From VYFG01 sp965248685 (GTDB taxonomy: Bacteria > Pseudomonadota > Gammaproteobacteria > Arenicellales > Poriferihabitantaceae), in NCBI GenBank assembly GCA_965248685.1, contig CBDFKC010000003.1, positions 1,736,001 through 1,800,000 of the forward strand: 64,000 nt of DNA, given 5' to 3'. The notes under the pieces were generated by a model that was not told the origin of the DNA, did not search any database, and was given only the letters and a program-made list of their open reading frames with translations. This document shows, piece after piece, positions 1-8,874 of the stretch. Each line of letters opens with the position of its first letter. Position 1 is the stretch's first letter. Made by a program: the position numbers and the translations under genes.

Positions 1-1
1 A

Positions 2-187
2 GAGGTAAAACAATTTGGTGAAAATCATGTTCGTGTGAACATACAGCGGGAGTATAGGCACGTATTGATATGCTATCTAACATACCTCGTTATTTTACTT
101 GGTGAATGGCCGAATTGGAGTGTCTCAGAGACAGATTACAAAGTCGAGAATCAAGCTATTTTTAACCCGAATCGGCAGATAGGCTGA
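2..187 (+). CDS. possible 3' end of a gene cut by the window edge
   Basis: An open frame runs from the window edge to a TGA at 185-187, 61 codons without a stop. It contains a short hydrophobic patch but nothing I recognise, and it overlaps the first repeat copy (118-217). It may be the tail of a gene that starts before the window or simply chance. Confidence 0.15.
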   Translation, partial: EVKQFGENHVRVNIQREYRHVLICYLTYLVILLGEWPNWSVSETDYKVENQAIFNPNRQIG

Positions 188-217
188 CTGGCTCTGATTT
201 GCCCTCTAGAGTCAGTC
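118..217 (+). repeat. MITE-like repeat copy R1
   Basis: This copy starts GAGTGTCTCAGAG and ends GCCCTCTAGAGTCAGTC. The reverse complement of the end (GACTGACTCTAGAG) matches the start at 12 of 14 positions with one gap, so the ends are imperfect inverted repeats. The trailing TAGAGTCAGTC is shared exactly with the copies at 4285-4401 and 5288-5413. The interior is diverged from the other copies. Confidence 0.5.
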
Positions 218-281
218 ATCAATTTTATCTGGCTTTTGAAAGTTTCCGTAAAGCGGACATATGCTGACGACCAAATCAAAT

Positions 282-1718
282 TCATTTATCAACATATCGT
301 GGCACAATAATTCTTAGTTGATCAACGAGTCCAGGAATGTCGGTAACTGGAGCGCCTCCGAAGCCGAAGATAAGACCGTGAACAAGATCTTCTCCAAAAC
401 AATAATTCGATAATGCATCAACCGGGCAATTTGCCATATTGGCCGCTAGCGAAATTTTTTTGTCATCCATTGGAACTGTAGCATACGCACAAACATGGAG
501 CCCGGCAGCAATCGGTTGGGCCCTTAGATAATTACCGAGCTTTCTCCTGATTTGTACCGTAAGACAATCCATACGCTGTCGGTAAATATCGTGCATCTTG
601 CGAAGGTGGGATGAAAAATACCCCTCCTTGATGAATCGCTCAAGGGTCATCTGCTTAAGCATTGATACTGGGCCATAGAGGACACCGTAAACATTAATAA
701 ATTGTTTAACCAATTCGGGGGGGAGTATTGCGAAAGCCAGACCAAGATCGGGAAATAACGACTTGGCAAATGTGCCAGCGTACACAACTCTACCGTTTCG
801 ATCTAACCCATAGAGGGCAGTAAGTGGATGCCCGTTATAGCGAAATTCACCATCATAGTCATCTTCAAAAATATATGCTGTTGAATTATGCGCCCATTCT
901 AGAATCTCTAATCTACGCTCAAGCGTTAGCATAGTTCCCGTTGGATATTGATGAGATGGCGTAACAACCAACATCTTTGCATCGTCTTCCGCAAGCGAAG
1001 AAGTTGTGATTCCACATTCGTCCACTAGAATTGGCGAGATTGAATGGCCGTGCATTGATAATGCCGCTTGAATCCCCTGATGACCGGGGTTTTCTACGTA
1101 CACAGGTCGCGGATCGTCCTTAAGTAAAACCCCAAGAACACTAGCAATCTGTCTTGTTCGTTCAGTAATGATAATTTGATCAGGATGGCAAAGAATACCT
1201 CGATACAATCTAACATGTCTTGCTATAGCAATTTTTAGTGAACCGAGTCCACCAACTGGACCGTACCCATATGAAGCGCTTGGTGCAGTGCTATGGACCT
1301 GGTTGAATAAACGTTTCCATTCATTTTTTGGCAGCTCTTCGAGAGAAGGAGTGCCTGTATTGAATCCATGGAAAGGGTCGGGTGGAGTATTGAGAACTAA
1401 CCGCTCGTCGTATGATATCGAATCGGTGATGTCCCCACCGACAAGCTGCACTTTAGTTTCAATTACCGTCGTTCCAGACCCAACCTTGCTTGATATAAAT
1501 CCTTCGGCATGTAGGTGCTCGTATGCTTCCACGACCGTACTACGAGACACATTGAGATCGGAGGCTAACAATCGACTAGGTGGCAATTTGCTACCACGTA
1601 GAAGCAACCCATTGAGTATAGACGAACGAAGCCCATCAGCTATCTGCAAGGCCAGAGGCATATCTGTGTCTCGTTTGAGATCAAAGAGATTAACGAGCGT
1701 TCCGGTTGATTGTTTCAC
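282..1718 (-). CDS. MocR/PdxR-type GntR regulator with aminotransferase domain
   Basis: The protein has an N-terminal GntR winged helix (PLALQIADGLRSSI, then LPPSRLLASDLNVSRSTV) joined to a fold-type I aminotransferase domain. That domain carries FEDDYDGEFRYNG and the PLP-lysine motif TFAKSLFPDLG. MocR proteins usually use PLP or an amino-compound adduct as effector and control a divergent gene; here that is the MFS transporter at 1867. The frame is open back to a GTG at 1802, but this would add a hydrophobic stretch atypical of the family. I therefore prefer the GTG at 1718, a few residues before LVNLFDLKRDTDMP, although neither start has a clear ribosome-binding site. The family is certain; the ligand is unknown. 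Confidence 0.9.
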   Translation of the reverse strand: MKQSTGTLVNLFDLKRDTDMPLALQIADGLRSSILNGLLLRGSKLPPSRLLASDLNVSRSTVVEAYEHLHAEGFISSKVGSGTTVIETKVQLVGGDITDSISYDERLVLNTPPDPFHGFNTGTPSLEELPKNEWKRLFNQVHSTAPSASYGYGPVGGLGSLKIAIARHVRLYRGILCHPDQIIITERTRQIASVLGVLLKDDPRPVYVENPGHQGIQAALSMHGHSISPILVDECGITTSSLAEDDAKMLVVTPSHQYPTGTMLTLERRLEILEWAHNSTAYIFEDDYDGEFRYNGHPLTALYGLDRNGRVVYAGTFAKSLFPDLGLAFAILPPELVKQFINVYGVLYGPVSMLKQMTLERFIKEGYFSSHLRKMHDIYRQRMDCLTVQIRRKLGNYLRAQPIAAGLHVCAYATVPMDDKKISLAANMANCPVDALSNYCFGEDLVHGLIFGFGGAPVTDIPGLVDQLRIIVPRYVDK

Positions 1719-1866
1719 GTAATTCGTTATCGACAATTGGTATGGCGGTATCAGTAAAATTGGTAGTAATAATATACCACTTAAAAATATACAATAATTC
1801 ACACATTGGTGTTTTCGGTTTTAGTGCTGAAATAGCTGGCGCAACCAAGAGTCCGTATTAATAAAA

Positions 1867-3081
1867 TTGCTGAACGACATGAACCACCGCCGCAAAACTT
1901 ACCCAATTGTATTTACCGTCGTATTTACCGCTTTTGTTGCATTTACGTATGGAACCGGACGGTACGCTTATGGGCTGTATATTCCTCAAATCGAAGAAGC
2001 ATTTAACATCAGCACATTCCACCTTGGTTTAATTGCGAGCGCTGCTACGATAGCATTCGTAATTGTCACATTGGTTTCATCTATTTTGGCTCACCAGGTG
2101 CGTCCAATATGGATGATCTGCATAAGCGGGGTAGTTACCAGTTTAGGTATTTTTTTAGTTTTTATTGCCAGCACTATACCCATTCTTATCTTAGGCATAG
2201 TTCTAGCATCAGCATGTGTTGGCGTCGCGCCACCAAGCGAGTATAGGATTATTGACGCATACCTTAGTCCAGTATGGCAAAACCGTGCAATTGCTTCTCT
2301 CAATTGTGGAGGCACTATTGGAATATTGGCGGTTGGTGCTCTATCCTATTCTTTGCCGGGAACTTGGCAACATATCTGGCTGGTATTTTCTGGATGCGCA
2401 TTAGTAGTAACAGTGCTCGCCGTCTTTACATTGCCTGTCGAAAAGCACGCGAACGCGCGTGTTAAAGCGCGACAAAAATTTGAAATCAGATCAATATATA
2501 GACCGGGTGTGGTTAACCTATTCGTATTGTGTGTGTCGTACGGGGTTTTACTAGGATGCTACTACACATATTCGGCAAAATTATTGTCTGTAAATGGTGG
2601 ATACACAGCAGAATTTCAAGAATGGTTCTGGATGTTAGTGGGAGCTTCCGGGCTCATTACAGTATTTAGCGGGGATCTAATAACGAATAAAGGAATTAAA
2701 TATACCCTTATAATTGCACATGTTCTCAGTGCCAGCTCATGCGCTTTGATAGTGTTCTTAACAGACATTGAATACGCAGTTAACCTCGCGGCCGTTACTT
2801 TTGGGATTGGATCAATGATCCCTGGAAGCGCACTCCTTATATGGAGTATGCGACTGTTCAAAAGCTACCCGTCTATAGCGTTTGGGGTAATGTTCGCGTT
2901 TATGTCGCTTGGGCAAGCCATGGGTTCGGCGTTTGCAGGTTATGTTAGTGATACCGCCGGTTTAAACTCGGCATTTCTGGTGTCAGCGACGATGGTTCTC
3001 ATTTCCATATTATTTATTCCGAAAAATACAAGTGCATTTGCAGGTTTTGATGGAAATAAATTGGCCAATACTCGATCTTAG
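1867..3081 (+). CDS. MFS transporter, YbfB/CynX-like
   Basis: A 404-residue, very hydrophobic protein with about twelve predicted membrane helices, as in the major facilitator superfamily. The first helix contains TAFVAFTYGTGRYAYGLYIP, typical of YbfB/YjiJ-like or CynX-like carriers. The frame begins at a TTG (1867), but the ATG at 1879 (MNHRRKTYP) is equally plausible. It is divergent from the MocR gene, with the shared control region at about 1719-1866, so it is probably the MocR target and moves the compound, or a derivative of it, that the regulator senses. The substrate cannot be read from the sequence. Confidence 0.85.
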   Translation: MLNDMNHRRKTYPIVFTVVFTAFVAFTYGTGRYAYGLYIPQIEEAFNISTFHLGLIASAATIAFVIVTLVSSILAHQVRPIWMICISGVVTSLGIFLVFIASTIPILILGIVLASACVGVAPPSEYRIIDAYLSPVWQNRAIASLNCGGTIGILAVGALSYSLPGTWQHIWLVFSGCALVVTVLAVFTLPVEKHANARVKARQKFEIRSIYRPGVVNLFVLCVSYGVLLGCYYTYSAKLLSVNGGYTAEFQEWFWMLVGASGLITVFSGDLITNKGIKYTLIIAHVLSASSCALIVFLTDIEYAVNLAAVTFGIGSMIPGSALLIWSMRLFKSYPSIAFGVMFAFMSLGQAMGSAFAGYVSDTAGLNSAFLVSATMVLISILFIPKNTSAFAGFDGNKLANTRS

Positions 3082-3129
3082 ACAGTGACCGCTTACAAAT
3101 GTATTGTGGGTATATAAAAATTAAGCGAA

Positions 3130-3245
3130 TGACTGCTCCGAGTATGTTTGCGACCGATGGAAAAGTAAAGCGCCATGTCGATTGTTCTCGAAACTTACCA
3201 GCACTAAAAAATTCGCCCAACGGTCGCTTCCTTGCCCTCACTTGA
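3130..3245 (+). repeat. MITE-like repeat copy R2
   Basis: Starts GACTGCTCCGAGTATG and lies between the convergent MFS and lipoprotein genes. Positions 3140-3237 are identical over 98 bp to 5303-5400. After GCCC the 3' end (TCACTTGAC) departs from the usual TAGAGTCAGTC. The rest of the 306-bp gap 3082-3387 shows no gene. Confidence 0.75.
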
Positions 3246-3387
3246 CATTCATAATTCCGAAGGAATTTAACTGATCTTCAATTAGCGGTCATTCAACTTT
3301 GCATATTATTTGAATAGCTTACGCTACAAGGAAATTAGTTAAGCAGCTATTAGTTAGTTAAAACAAAGCTCATCCCAACCAAAATAT

Positions 3388-4203
3388 TTACATATTCACC
3401 TTAATTTTTAAACGCTCTGAATATTCACATGCCCCGGTTGGACCGGCAGCAGAACCATTGCGCGATATATCAATCACGATTGCCGCAATACTAATATTCA
3501 CTACTCTAGTGTCTAACTCCTTAAGATCGAATAGGACTACACCCTGACCTTTGTCGATAGCCTTTCTTGAAATTTCCGAATGGCTATGGAATAACCCAAA
3601 CACATCGACAAAACCCCGGGAATTGTCAAAGCCTTTGTAAGTTAAAACTCCCCTCAATGCAATTGGACTGAATAGCGGCGACAGCGAAATATCATTAACC
3701 TCGAAGTCAACAATCGCACGCAACATAGTATTTTGGGAAATTTCCCCCTCTCCCGGAAAAAGAACTACGCTAGATATACGACACTGATCACCATCAACAA
3801 ATCCCGCCTCATTATCGATAACTAAAATTGCTCCTACAACTACCTTTTCTGAACCATCTGTCTGTATAGCAATTTTATATGTCCCAGGCGCTCGGTATAC
3901 GTGTCTTAGTAATCCATTGCCTCTTACCCGAGAGGAGGAATTGTCATCCCAATGTAGAGTTCCAGACTGATTTTCTTCGGCAGCGTTTCTCACTGCATAC
4001 TTAAAACGAACCACGTCACCGACATTTACTGTTTCATCATAAACAACGTAGACCAGCCCCCCTGATTCAGTTGTAAGTATATTCTCGGCCCTTGATAGTT
4101 CAGTGTCTGTACCAGCGCCAGAAGATGATGTGTCCTTTCTGTCTCCGCACCCACTCAAGACCAAGCATACAGATATGAGCAATAAGACGACATGTTTATT
4201 CAT
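3388..4203 (-). CDS. orphan lipoprotein
   Basis: About 271 residues beginning MNKHVVLLLISVCLVLSGCG, a lipoprotein signal peptide with lipobox LSGC, so it is probably anchored in a membrane by the acylated cysteine. The frame is open to an ATG at 4218, but that ATG overlaps the AAGGAGG ribosome-binding site; the start at 4203 is correctly spaced from it. A beta-rich middle (VNVGDVVRFKYAVRN, then HVYRAPGTYKIAI) resembles a PKD/Ig-like fold, which is only an inference. No known family was recognised. It is isolated between repeats R2 and R3. Confidence 0.75.
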   Translation of the reverse strand: MNKHVVLLLISVCLVLSGCGDRKDTSSSGAGTDTELSRAENILTTESGGLVYVVYDETVNVGDVVRFKYAVRNAAEENQSGTLHWDDNSSSRVRGNGLLRHVYRAPGTYKIAIQTDGSEKVVVGAILVIDNEAGFVDGDQCRISSVVLFPGEGEISQNTMLRAIVDFEVNDISLSPLFSPIALRGVLTYKGFDNSRGFVDVFGLFHSHSEISRKAIDKGQGVVLFDLKELDTRVVNISIAAIVIDISRNGSAAGPTGACEYSERLKIKVNM

Positions 4204-4284
4204 TTTATCCTCCTTCAAATATTCTAGAAATTATCCTTTCTCAGTGTCAGCTTTCTGGGTTCATAGGTATTGTTCCAAAAATGC

Positions 4285-4401
4285 CGAGTGACTCTTCTGA
4301 GTATTCTACGGTCGTAGACCTGACGAAACAAGTTGATCTTTTTTTACTGCTCGATACCGCATAACCCGGCTATGCCCGCTGTTTGCCCAGTAGAGTCAGT
4401 C
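4285..4401 (+). repeat. MITE-like repeat copy R3 with 16-bp inverted ends
   Basis: The left end GAGTGACTCTTCTGAG and the reverse complement of the right end, GACTGACTCTACTGGG, agree at 13 of 16 positions. The interior CGTAGACCTGACGAAACAA resembles CGTAGAGCAGACGAAACAC of copies R5 and R6. The copy lies 82 bp upstream of the lipoprotein start. No target-site duplication is obvious. Confidence 0.7.
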
Positions 4402-4501
4402 GGTAATTTATTGGCAATCCTTTACATTTCCGTATTGCAGTCATTCATATCAACTGCCTATGATTCACATGACGTAGAGTTGAGCTAACGGTATGTCGAC
4501 A

Positions 4502-5059
4502 TCAACGTATACCCATTGAATATCCTCTTAATGTGGAACCTTGGGGCAGCAAGCAAAGAAGGTGAGAGTAGGTAGCTGATGATCGAAAAATTGGAACTCC
4601 AATCCATCCACCAAATCCGTTCTTACCACCCATTCCCGGGTATTCAAAATTCCCGACCAGTACTAATTTATTCGAAAATATCGTGTCAGCACCCTGAATT
4701 AGTAGTCCAGAACCATCTAAAGATTGTGAAACTCTTACATAACAAGTCATACGAGTATCATTGGATAGGCCATTCCCAAAGGACACGCTGATCGCCCCAT
4801 ACATACTTTCAACCGGAGGAACATTTAGGTGATTGAATGCCGGGTATTCATATGACATTGGACAAATCACAAAAAGAGGAATGGGGGAAGTGTTAGTTAT
4901 TCCATCTTTATTCCAAACAAAATACTGCGCTTGGGTATCATTGGCTGTCTTGCATTCTGCGCCGTGATAGGAATTTACGGGTTCCATCGCAAATAACAAC
5001 GACGACCATAAAATGAAACCAACAAAAAGACAATATTGGATCGTACTTACAAAGCGCAT
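4502..5059 (-). CDS. orphan secreted protein
   Basis: 185 residues with an N-terminal signal peptide (hydrophobic run YCLFVGFILWSSLLFA, then a likely cleavage site). An AGGTGG ribosome-binding site precedes the ATG. The mature part has several cysteines and glycine-rich turns (GMGGKNGFGGWIG) and is probably a small exported beta-rich protein. I do not recognise a family. The gene stands alone between repeats R3 and R4. Confidence 0.65.
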   Translation of the reverse strand: MRFVSTIQYCLFVGFILWSSLLFAMEPVNSYHGAECKTANDTQAQYFVWNKDGITNTSPIPLFVICPMSYEYPAFNHLNVPPVESMYGAISVSFGNGLSNDTRMTCYVRVSQSLDGSGLLIQGADTIFSNKLVLVGNFEYPGMGGKNGFGGWIGVPIFRSSATYSHLLCLLPQGSTLRGYSMGIR

Positions 5060-5287
5060 CTATGCCACCTACTTTTAAGGGTTATATTTTTCGCATTCAC
5101 CATCAAGCGTAAAAATTAGTATACGTTGAACCCAAACACTCAACAAGCGACCCACTCCGACAGGGTGCCGTGTTCCATATCTCCTTCTTATATACAAAAA
5201 GCAGGGTACTTAAAGCTCTACAGAAGGAAGTGGAGCTGGAGAACAATGTCTGCTTTTGGAAGTTACATTGAAATAGTTTCAGATAAG

Positions 5288-5413
5288 TCGGGTGGCTCTT
5301 CAGAGTATGTTTGCGACCGATGGAAAAGTAAAGCGCCATGTCGATTGTTCTCGAAACTTACCAGCACTAAAAAATTCGCCCAACGGTCGCTTCCTTGCCC
5401 ATTAGAGTCAGTC
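5288..5413 (+). repeat. MITE-like repeat copy R4
   Basis: Contains the 98-bp block (5303-5400) identical to 3140-3237, followed by the conserved end GCCCATTAGAGTCAGTC. The left end GTGGCTCTTCAGAG is a weaker match to the inverted right end (9 of 14). It abuts the stop codon of the gene at 5412. Open frames crossing this copy on both strands are products of the repeat, not genes. Confidence 0.75.
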
Positions 5414-5864
5414 AAATACTCTGAGGATCAGGAAACCTACTTAAGAAATTGTTTGCGCGCGGTATAGGATCGTTCAAAAATTGCGATGGCTCTCTCAACC
5501 ATAATCCGAGATATTCTTTTGATTTAATCTCTGATATCAAAACATCTTTAGGTAAATCTACCGTATCGGCATCCCATCCTGGCCACCACTGATTTGCCCT
5601 TGTAACTGTATGCTTCCAATATCTATCCCATTTCGAATAACCATGATAGTCGAATACCATCTCACCACCAATAACAACAATGTGATTTCCAGTGTATCCA
5701 GATTTAGGTTTGATCCACATTGGTTTAAACCCTTGGTTTGGATAATGTTCCAAGAAAGTGTATGCCAACACATGGCAGGCTCCACAAGCAAAGAAAACCT
5801 TGTCTGGTAAAGCCCATCGTTTCACCTGATCCTTTTTTGCACCCTTTGTTCGACGCTTGTACAC
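5412..5864 (-). CDS. orphan protein, possible papain-like fold
   Basis: 150 residues, basic N-terminus (MYKRRTKGAKKDQVKR) and no signal peptide. Near residue 27 it has ACGACHVLAYTFLE, a cysteine at the start of a probable helix, then NHIVVIGGEMVFDYHGYS with a His on one strand and an Asp on the next. This Cys-His-Asp layout resembles small papain-like or transglutaminase-like folds. That is inference from pattern, not a family assignment. It is followed downstream by repeat R4 and preceded by the cupin gene, with which it may be co-transcribed. Confidence 0.6.
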   Translation of the reverse strand: MYKRRTKGAKKDQVKRWALPDKVFFACGACHVLAYTFLEHYPNQGFKPMWIKPKSGYTGNHIVVIGGEMVFDYHGYSKWDRYWKHTVTRANQWWPGWDADTVDLPKDVLISEIKSKEYLGLWLREPSQFLNDPIPRANNFLSRFPDPQSI

Positions 5865-5916
5865 TATTAATTTAGGTATCTCATCGGATCACTATTTGCT
5901 CGAAACGGTCAGTTTA

Positions 5917-6273
5917 TCAATCACCTTTAATCGTTCGAATTGAGTCAGATTCGAAGTGTTGCGTAGAAAATTCCATGATTTCTGTTTTTTCTGCTACACC
6001 AATAAATTGATGTTTAAGACCGGGTACAATCTCTAATACATCACCCTCAGACATCTCAAAAAGAGATTCATTTCCGGACTGCTCAACCGTTTTCATCACC
6101 AGCTTACCGCTTTGAATATAAAAAGTTTCTTTCTTCTCCAAGTGATGGTGGAGAGAACATCGTTTATCTTTAAACAATACAAGAATCTTTCCACAGTAGT
6201 CCTCTGAATTGTGAATCCAGATTTCATATCCCCAACCTTTTTCTTCTCGGTGGATTGGTTTTGTTGGTTCCAT
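5917..6273 (-). CDS. single-domain cupin protein
   Basis: 118 residues forming one cupin barrel. Motif 1 is SLHHHLEKKETFYIQSG, with the metal-binding HxH and Glu, and motif 2 is IVPGLKHQFIG. The start EEKGWGYEIWIHN resembles the C-terminal cupin of type II mannose-6-phosphate isomerases and related sugar-nucleotide enzymes. It is probably a metal-binding sugar or small-molecule protein, and the reaction cannot be given. It is 52 bp upstream of the 150-residue orphan on the same strand, and repeat R5 begins just upstream. Confidence 0.8.
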   Translation of the reverse strand: MEPTKPIHREEKGWGYEIWIHNSEDYCGKILVLFKDKRCSLHHHLEKKETFYIQSGKLVMKTVEQSGNESLFEMSEGDVLEIVPGLKHQFIGVAEKTEIMEFSTQHFESDSIRTIKGD

Positions 6274-6295
6274 TTTCCTTAACTAATAAATAACT

Positions 6296-6439
6296 GAGTG
6301 ACCGCTCCGAGTATACAAGAGCCGTAGAGCAGACGAAACACATTACTCAATCTGATGAGTCGATTTCAATTCACTGGCTATGACTCAAAGTTGTCCACGT
6401 ACTAAACCGCTCGCGCGGTAACCCAGTAGGAAGTTAGTC
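6296..6439 (+). repeat. MITE-like repeat copy R5 next to the IS91 5' end
   Basis: Starts GAGTGACCGCTCCGAGTAT, carries ACAAGAG-CGTAGAGCAGACGAAACAC (shared with the inverted copy at 21679-21735) and ends ACCCAGTAGGAAGTTAGTC. It is the longest copy (144 bp) and sits between the cupin gene and the IS91-type element, so it may mark or overlap the left border of the element. Confidence 0.65.
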
Positions 6440-6535
6440 AATAGCTTCACGCTCCTCCCATTAGCCAGCAGGGCCTGTCCTGTGTTTAAGTTGTAGTTCT
6501 CACACTCACAACCAAACCACACAGGAATCAGACCC

Positions 6536-7408
6536 ATGACCAAGTCTAACAAAACTAATAGCCCTTTACGCCAGCGTATGCTCGATGACATGGCAATACG
6601 CAAGCTGCATCCAGCCACCCAAGCAACCTATCTGCGTGCCGTCATCAGGCTCAATCAATTTCTTAAGCGATCTCCGGCCACCGCAACCGCCGATGAACTC
6701 CGTGCCTTTCAACTGCAAATGACCAACGATGGTGTTTCTCCAGGCACAATTAACGCCACCATCACCGGTGTTCGGTTTTTCTTTGAAACCACCATAGATA
6801 GCCCTGAGCGTCCCAGGAAGATGCGTCATGTGCACGAACCCCGTAAACTACCAGAGATATTAAGTGTTGAAGAAGTTACCAAGATTATTCAATCGGCTGG
6901 CAGCATCAAATACCAAGCTGCACTCAGTGTAGGTTACGGTGCAGGACTCCGTGCCAGTGAGATCACCCATCTCAAAGTCACCGACATCGATAGCGAGAGA
7001 ATGATTCTACGTGTCGAACAGGGCAAAGGCGGACGGGATCGACATGCCATGCTGTCGCCCGAGTTGCTCACCATTCTACGCACTTGGTATCGCACAGGGC
7101 AGGACGAACGCAAGATGTTACCTGGCGGTTGGTTATTCCCTGGACAGAATCCAGTGAACCCTTTGTCTGTGAGGCAACTGCGTCGTGCCTTTATCCGAGC
7201 TCGTAATGAGGCAGACATCACCAAGAAGGTGTCTCTGCATGCACTGCGTCATGCTTTCGCCACCCATCTGGTGGAACAACACGAGGATATTCGCGTCATT
7301 CAAGTGTTGCTTGGGCATCGTAAGCTTGAGAGCACGGCTCGTTACAGTCAAGTCGCGGCAAACCGATTGCGTGAAGTCAAAGGTCCACTTGAGTATTTGA
7401 AGTTGTAA
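6536..7408 (+). CDS. tyrosine recombinase of the IS91-type element
   Basis: A 290-residue XerD-like recombinase. Residues ~15-85 form the SAM-like core-binding domain and ~105-275 the catalytic domain. Visible catalytic residues are R139 (GAGLRASEI), K164 (EQGKGGR), H235 and R238 (HALRH), H261 (LLGHR) and nucleophile Y270 (TARYSQV), so the protein looks intact. It precedes the HUH transposase by 21 bp in the same direction. In this IS91 subgroup the recombinase is a passenger or partner whose exact role is unclear; resolution of intermediates is plausible. Confidence 0.92.
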   Translation: MTKSNKTNSPLRQRMLDDMAIRKLHPATQATYLRAVIRLNQFLKRSPATATADELRAFQLQMTNDGVSPGTINATITGVRFFFETTIDSPERPRKMRHVHEPRKLPEILSVEEVTKIIQSAGSIKYQAALSVGYGAGLRASEITHLKVTDIDSERMILRVEQGKGGRDRHAMLSPELLTILRTWYRTGQDERKMLPGGWLFPGQNPVNPLSVRQLRRAFIRARNEADITKKVSLHALRHAFATHLVEQHEDIRVIQVLLGHRKLESTARYSQVAANRLREVKGPLEYLKL

Positions 7409-7429
7409 TACCGATCTAACTCCACCAAG

Positions 7430-8605
7430 GTGGTGGTGCGACCTCCTTGGGAGGTGGCGGATATCGTGCGTGACCATGCACCGGCATGGCGGCGCGATCG
7501 ACGCCTGAACCTACGTCAGCTCAAGGCATTATCTGCCATTGAGCGTTGTCGTTCGTCTGCGCTGGGCGGGCACGTCATACGCTGCGAACAGTGTCATGAC
7601 GACCAAATTGCCTATAACTCTTGTCGTAATCGACATTGTCCCAAGTGCCAAGGGAGCGCGGCGAAACGTTGGCTTGCCCACCAGCAAGACGCGCTATTAC
7701 CCGTTGCCTACTACCATGTCGTCTTTACGGTTCCCGCCATCATTGCACGGATCGCTTATCAGAATCCCACCCTCATCTATGATCTGTTATTTGCGGTAAC
7801 CGCCCAAACATTAACCACCATAGCTGCGGATCCCCAGCATCTGGGAGCAAAGATCGGGTTTACCGCTGTCTTGCATACCTGGGGCTCTGCCTTGACCCAC
7901 CACCCCCATTTACATTGTGTGGTACCGGGCGGTGGGCTGACCCCAGAGGCCAAATGGAAACCCTGTCAACCAGGCTTCTTCCTTCCCGTCAAGGTGCTCT
8001 CACGCTTGTTCCGTCGACTTTTTTTGGAGAAACTGGTTGCCATACATCCCCAACTCGCCTTCTATGGGGAGATCGCACACCTGTCTGATCGCAATCTATT
8101 CCGTTCCTATCTGGCTCCTGCCCATCAAGTCGATTGGGTGGTCTATGCCAAGAAGCCCTTTTCAAGCCCAAAGGCAGTGCTTGAATACCTGTCCCGCTAT
8201 ACCCATCGGGTGGCAATCTCCAATCGTCGACTCATACAGTATGATACCGATACTGTCACATTTAAATGGAAAGATTATCGAGCGAGGGCGTGTTTGCGCT
8301 TTAAAACTATGACGCTATCGGCTGATGAGTTCTTAAGACGATTCCTGATCCACATCTTACCGTTAAGATTCCATCGTATCCGTCACTTCGGTTTACTGGC
8401 CAATCATCAGCGCAAACAAAACTTATCAACGTTGCGTAAAACCCTCTGCCCCGATGCACCACCGGTAGAGAACAAAAAAGAAACGGACCAACCTGCGAAG
8501 AAGTCAAAAAAACCGCGACCCAAATTCGTTTGTCGAACCTGTGGAACGTCCATGATCATACTTCAAACGCTGTTACAGATTTACCCGCCACGCGGACCAC
8601 CATGA
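7430..8605 (+). CDS. IS91-family HUH (Y1-type) transposase
   Basis: 391 residues from a GTG start (three successive GTG codons; CAAGG just upstream). An N-terminal zinc-binding domain contains CEQC and CRNRHCPKC. The rolling-circle domain contains the HUH metal motif in HHPHLHCVVPGGG and the tyrosine motif YLSRYTHRVAISNRRL. A C-terminal CRTCG zinc motif follows. The length is normal for IS91 and the frame is undisturbed, so it could be active. It nicks single-stranded DNA at the element ends for rolling-circle transposition. Confidence 0.95.
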   Translation: MVVRPPWEVADIVRDHAPAWRRDRRLNLRQLKALSAIERCRSSALGGHVIRCEQCHDDQIAYNSCRNRHCPKCQGSAAKRWLAHQQDALLPVAYYHVVFTVPAIIARIAYQNPTLIYDLLFAVTAQTLTTIAADPQHLGAKIGFTAVLHTWGSALTHHPHLHCVVPGGGLTPEAKWKPCQPGFFLPVKVLSRLFRRLFLEKLVAIHPQLAFYGEIAHLSDRNLFRSYLAPAHQVDWVVYAKKPFSSPKAVLEYLSRYTHRVAISNRRLIQYDTDTVTFKWKDYRARACLRFKTMTLSADEFLRRFLIHILPLRFHRIRHFGLLANHQRKQNLSTLRKTLCPDAPPVENKKETDQPAKKSKKPRPKFVCRTCGTSMIILQTLLQIYPPRGPP

Positions 8606-8874
8606 ACCAGGTTACTGCAAATAATAAGTTGATCTTTTGCTGGTCCCCAAATACCGGGAAATGGAAGCTTATGGAGAGTCCACAATACAGGGCGTTACCA
8701 ACGCACAAAACCTTATTCTGCCGTGTCTATAATCGTCCAGACTCACTCTGGGTATCGGCATGATCAGAACTGGTGAATCCAAAGTTATTGAAAATACCCT
8801 TAACAAAGCCTGCTCGATCTTTACTTTCCCCATAGCTCATCAATACGACCCCGCGGTTTCCTACTTGGGGGCCT

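Noticed and set aside
1719..1802. Hydrophobic N-terminal extension of the MocR regulator
   Set aside because: MocR proteins are cytoplasmic and start near the GntR domain; the extension lies in the likely divergent promoter region.
5103..5467. Open frames on both strands at 5103-5339 and 5126-5467
   Set aside because: Both run through repeat R4, whose twin at 3130-3245 gives the same start; no family resemblance.
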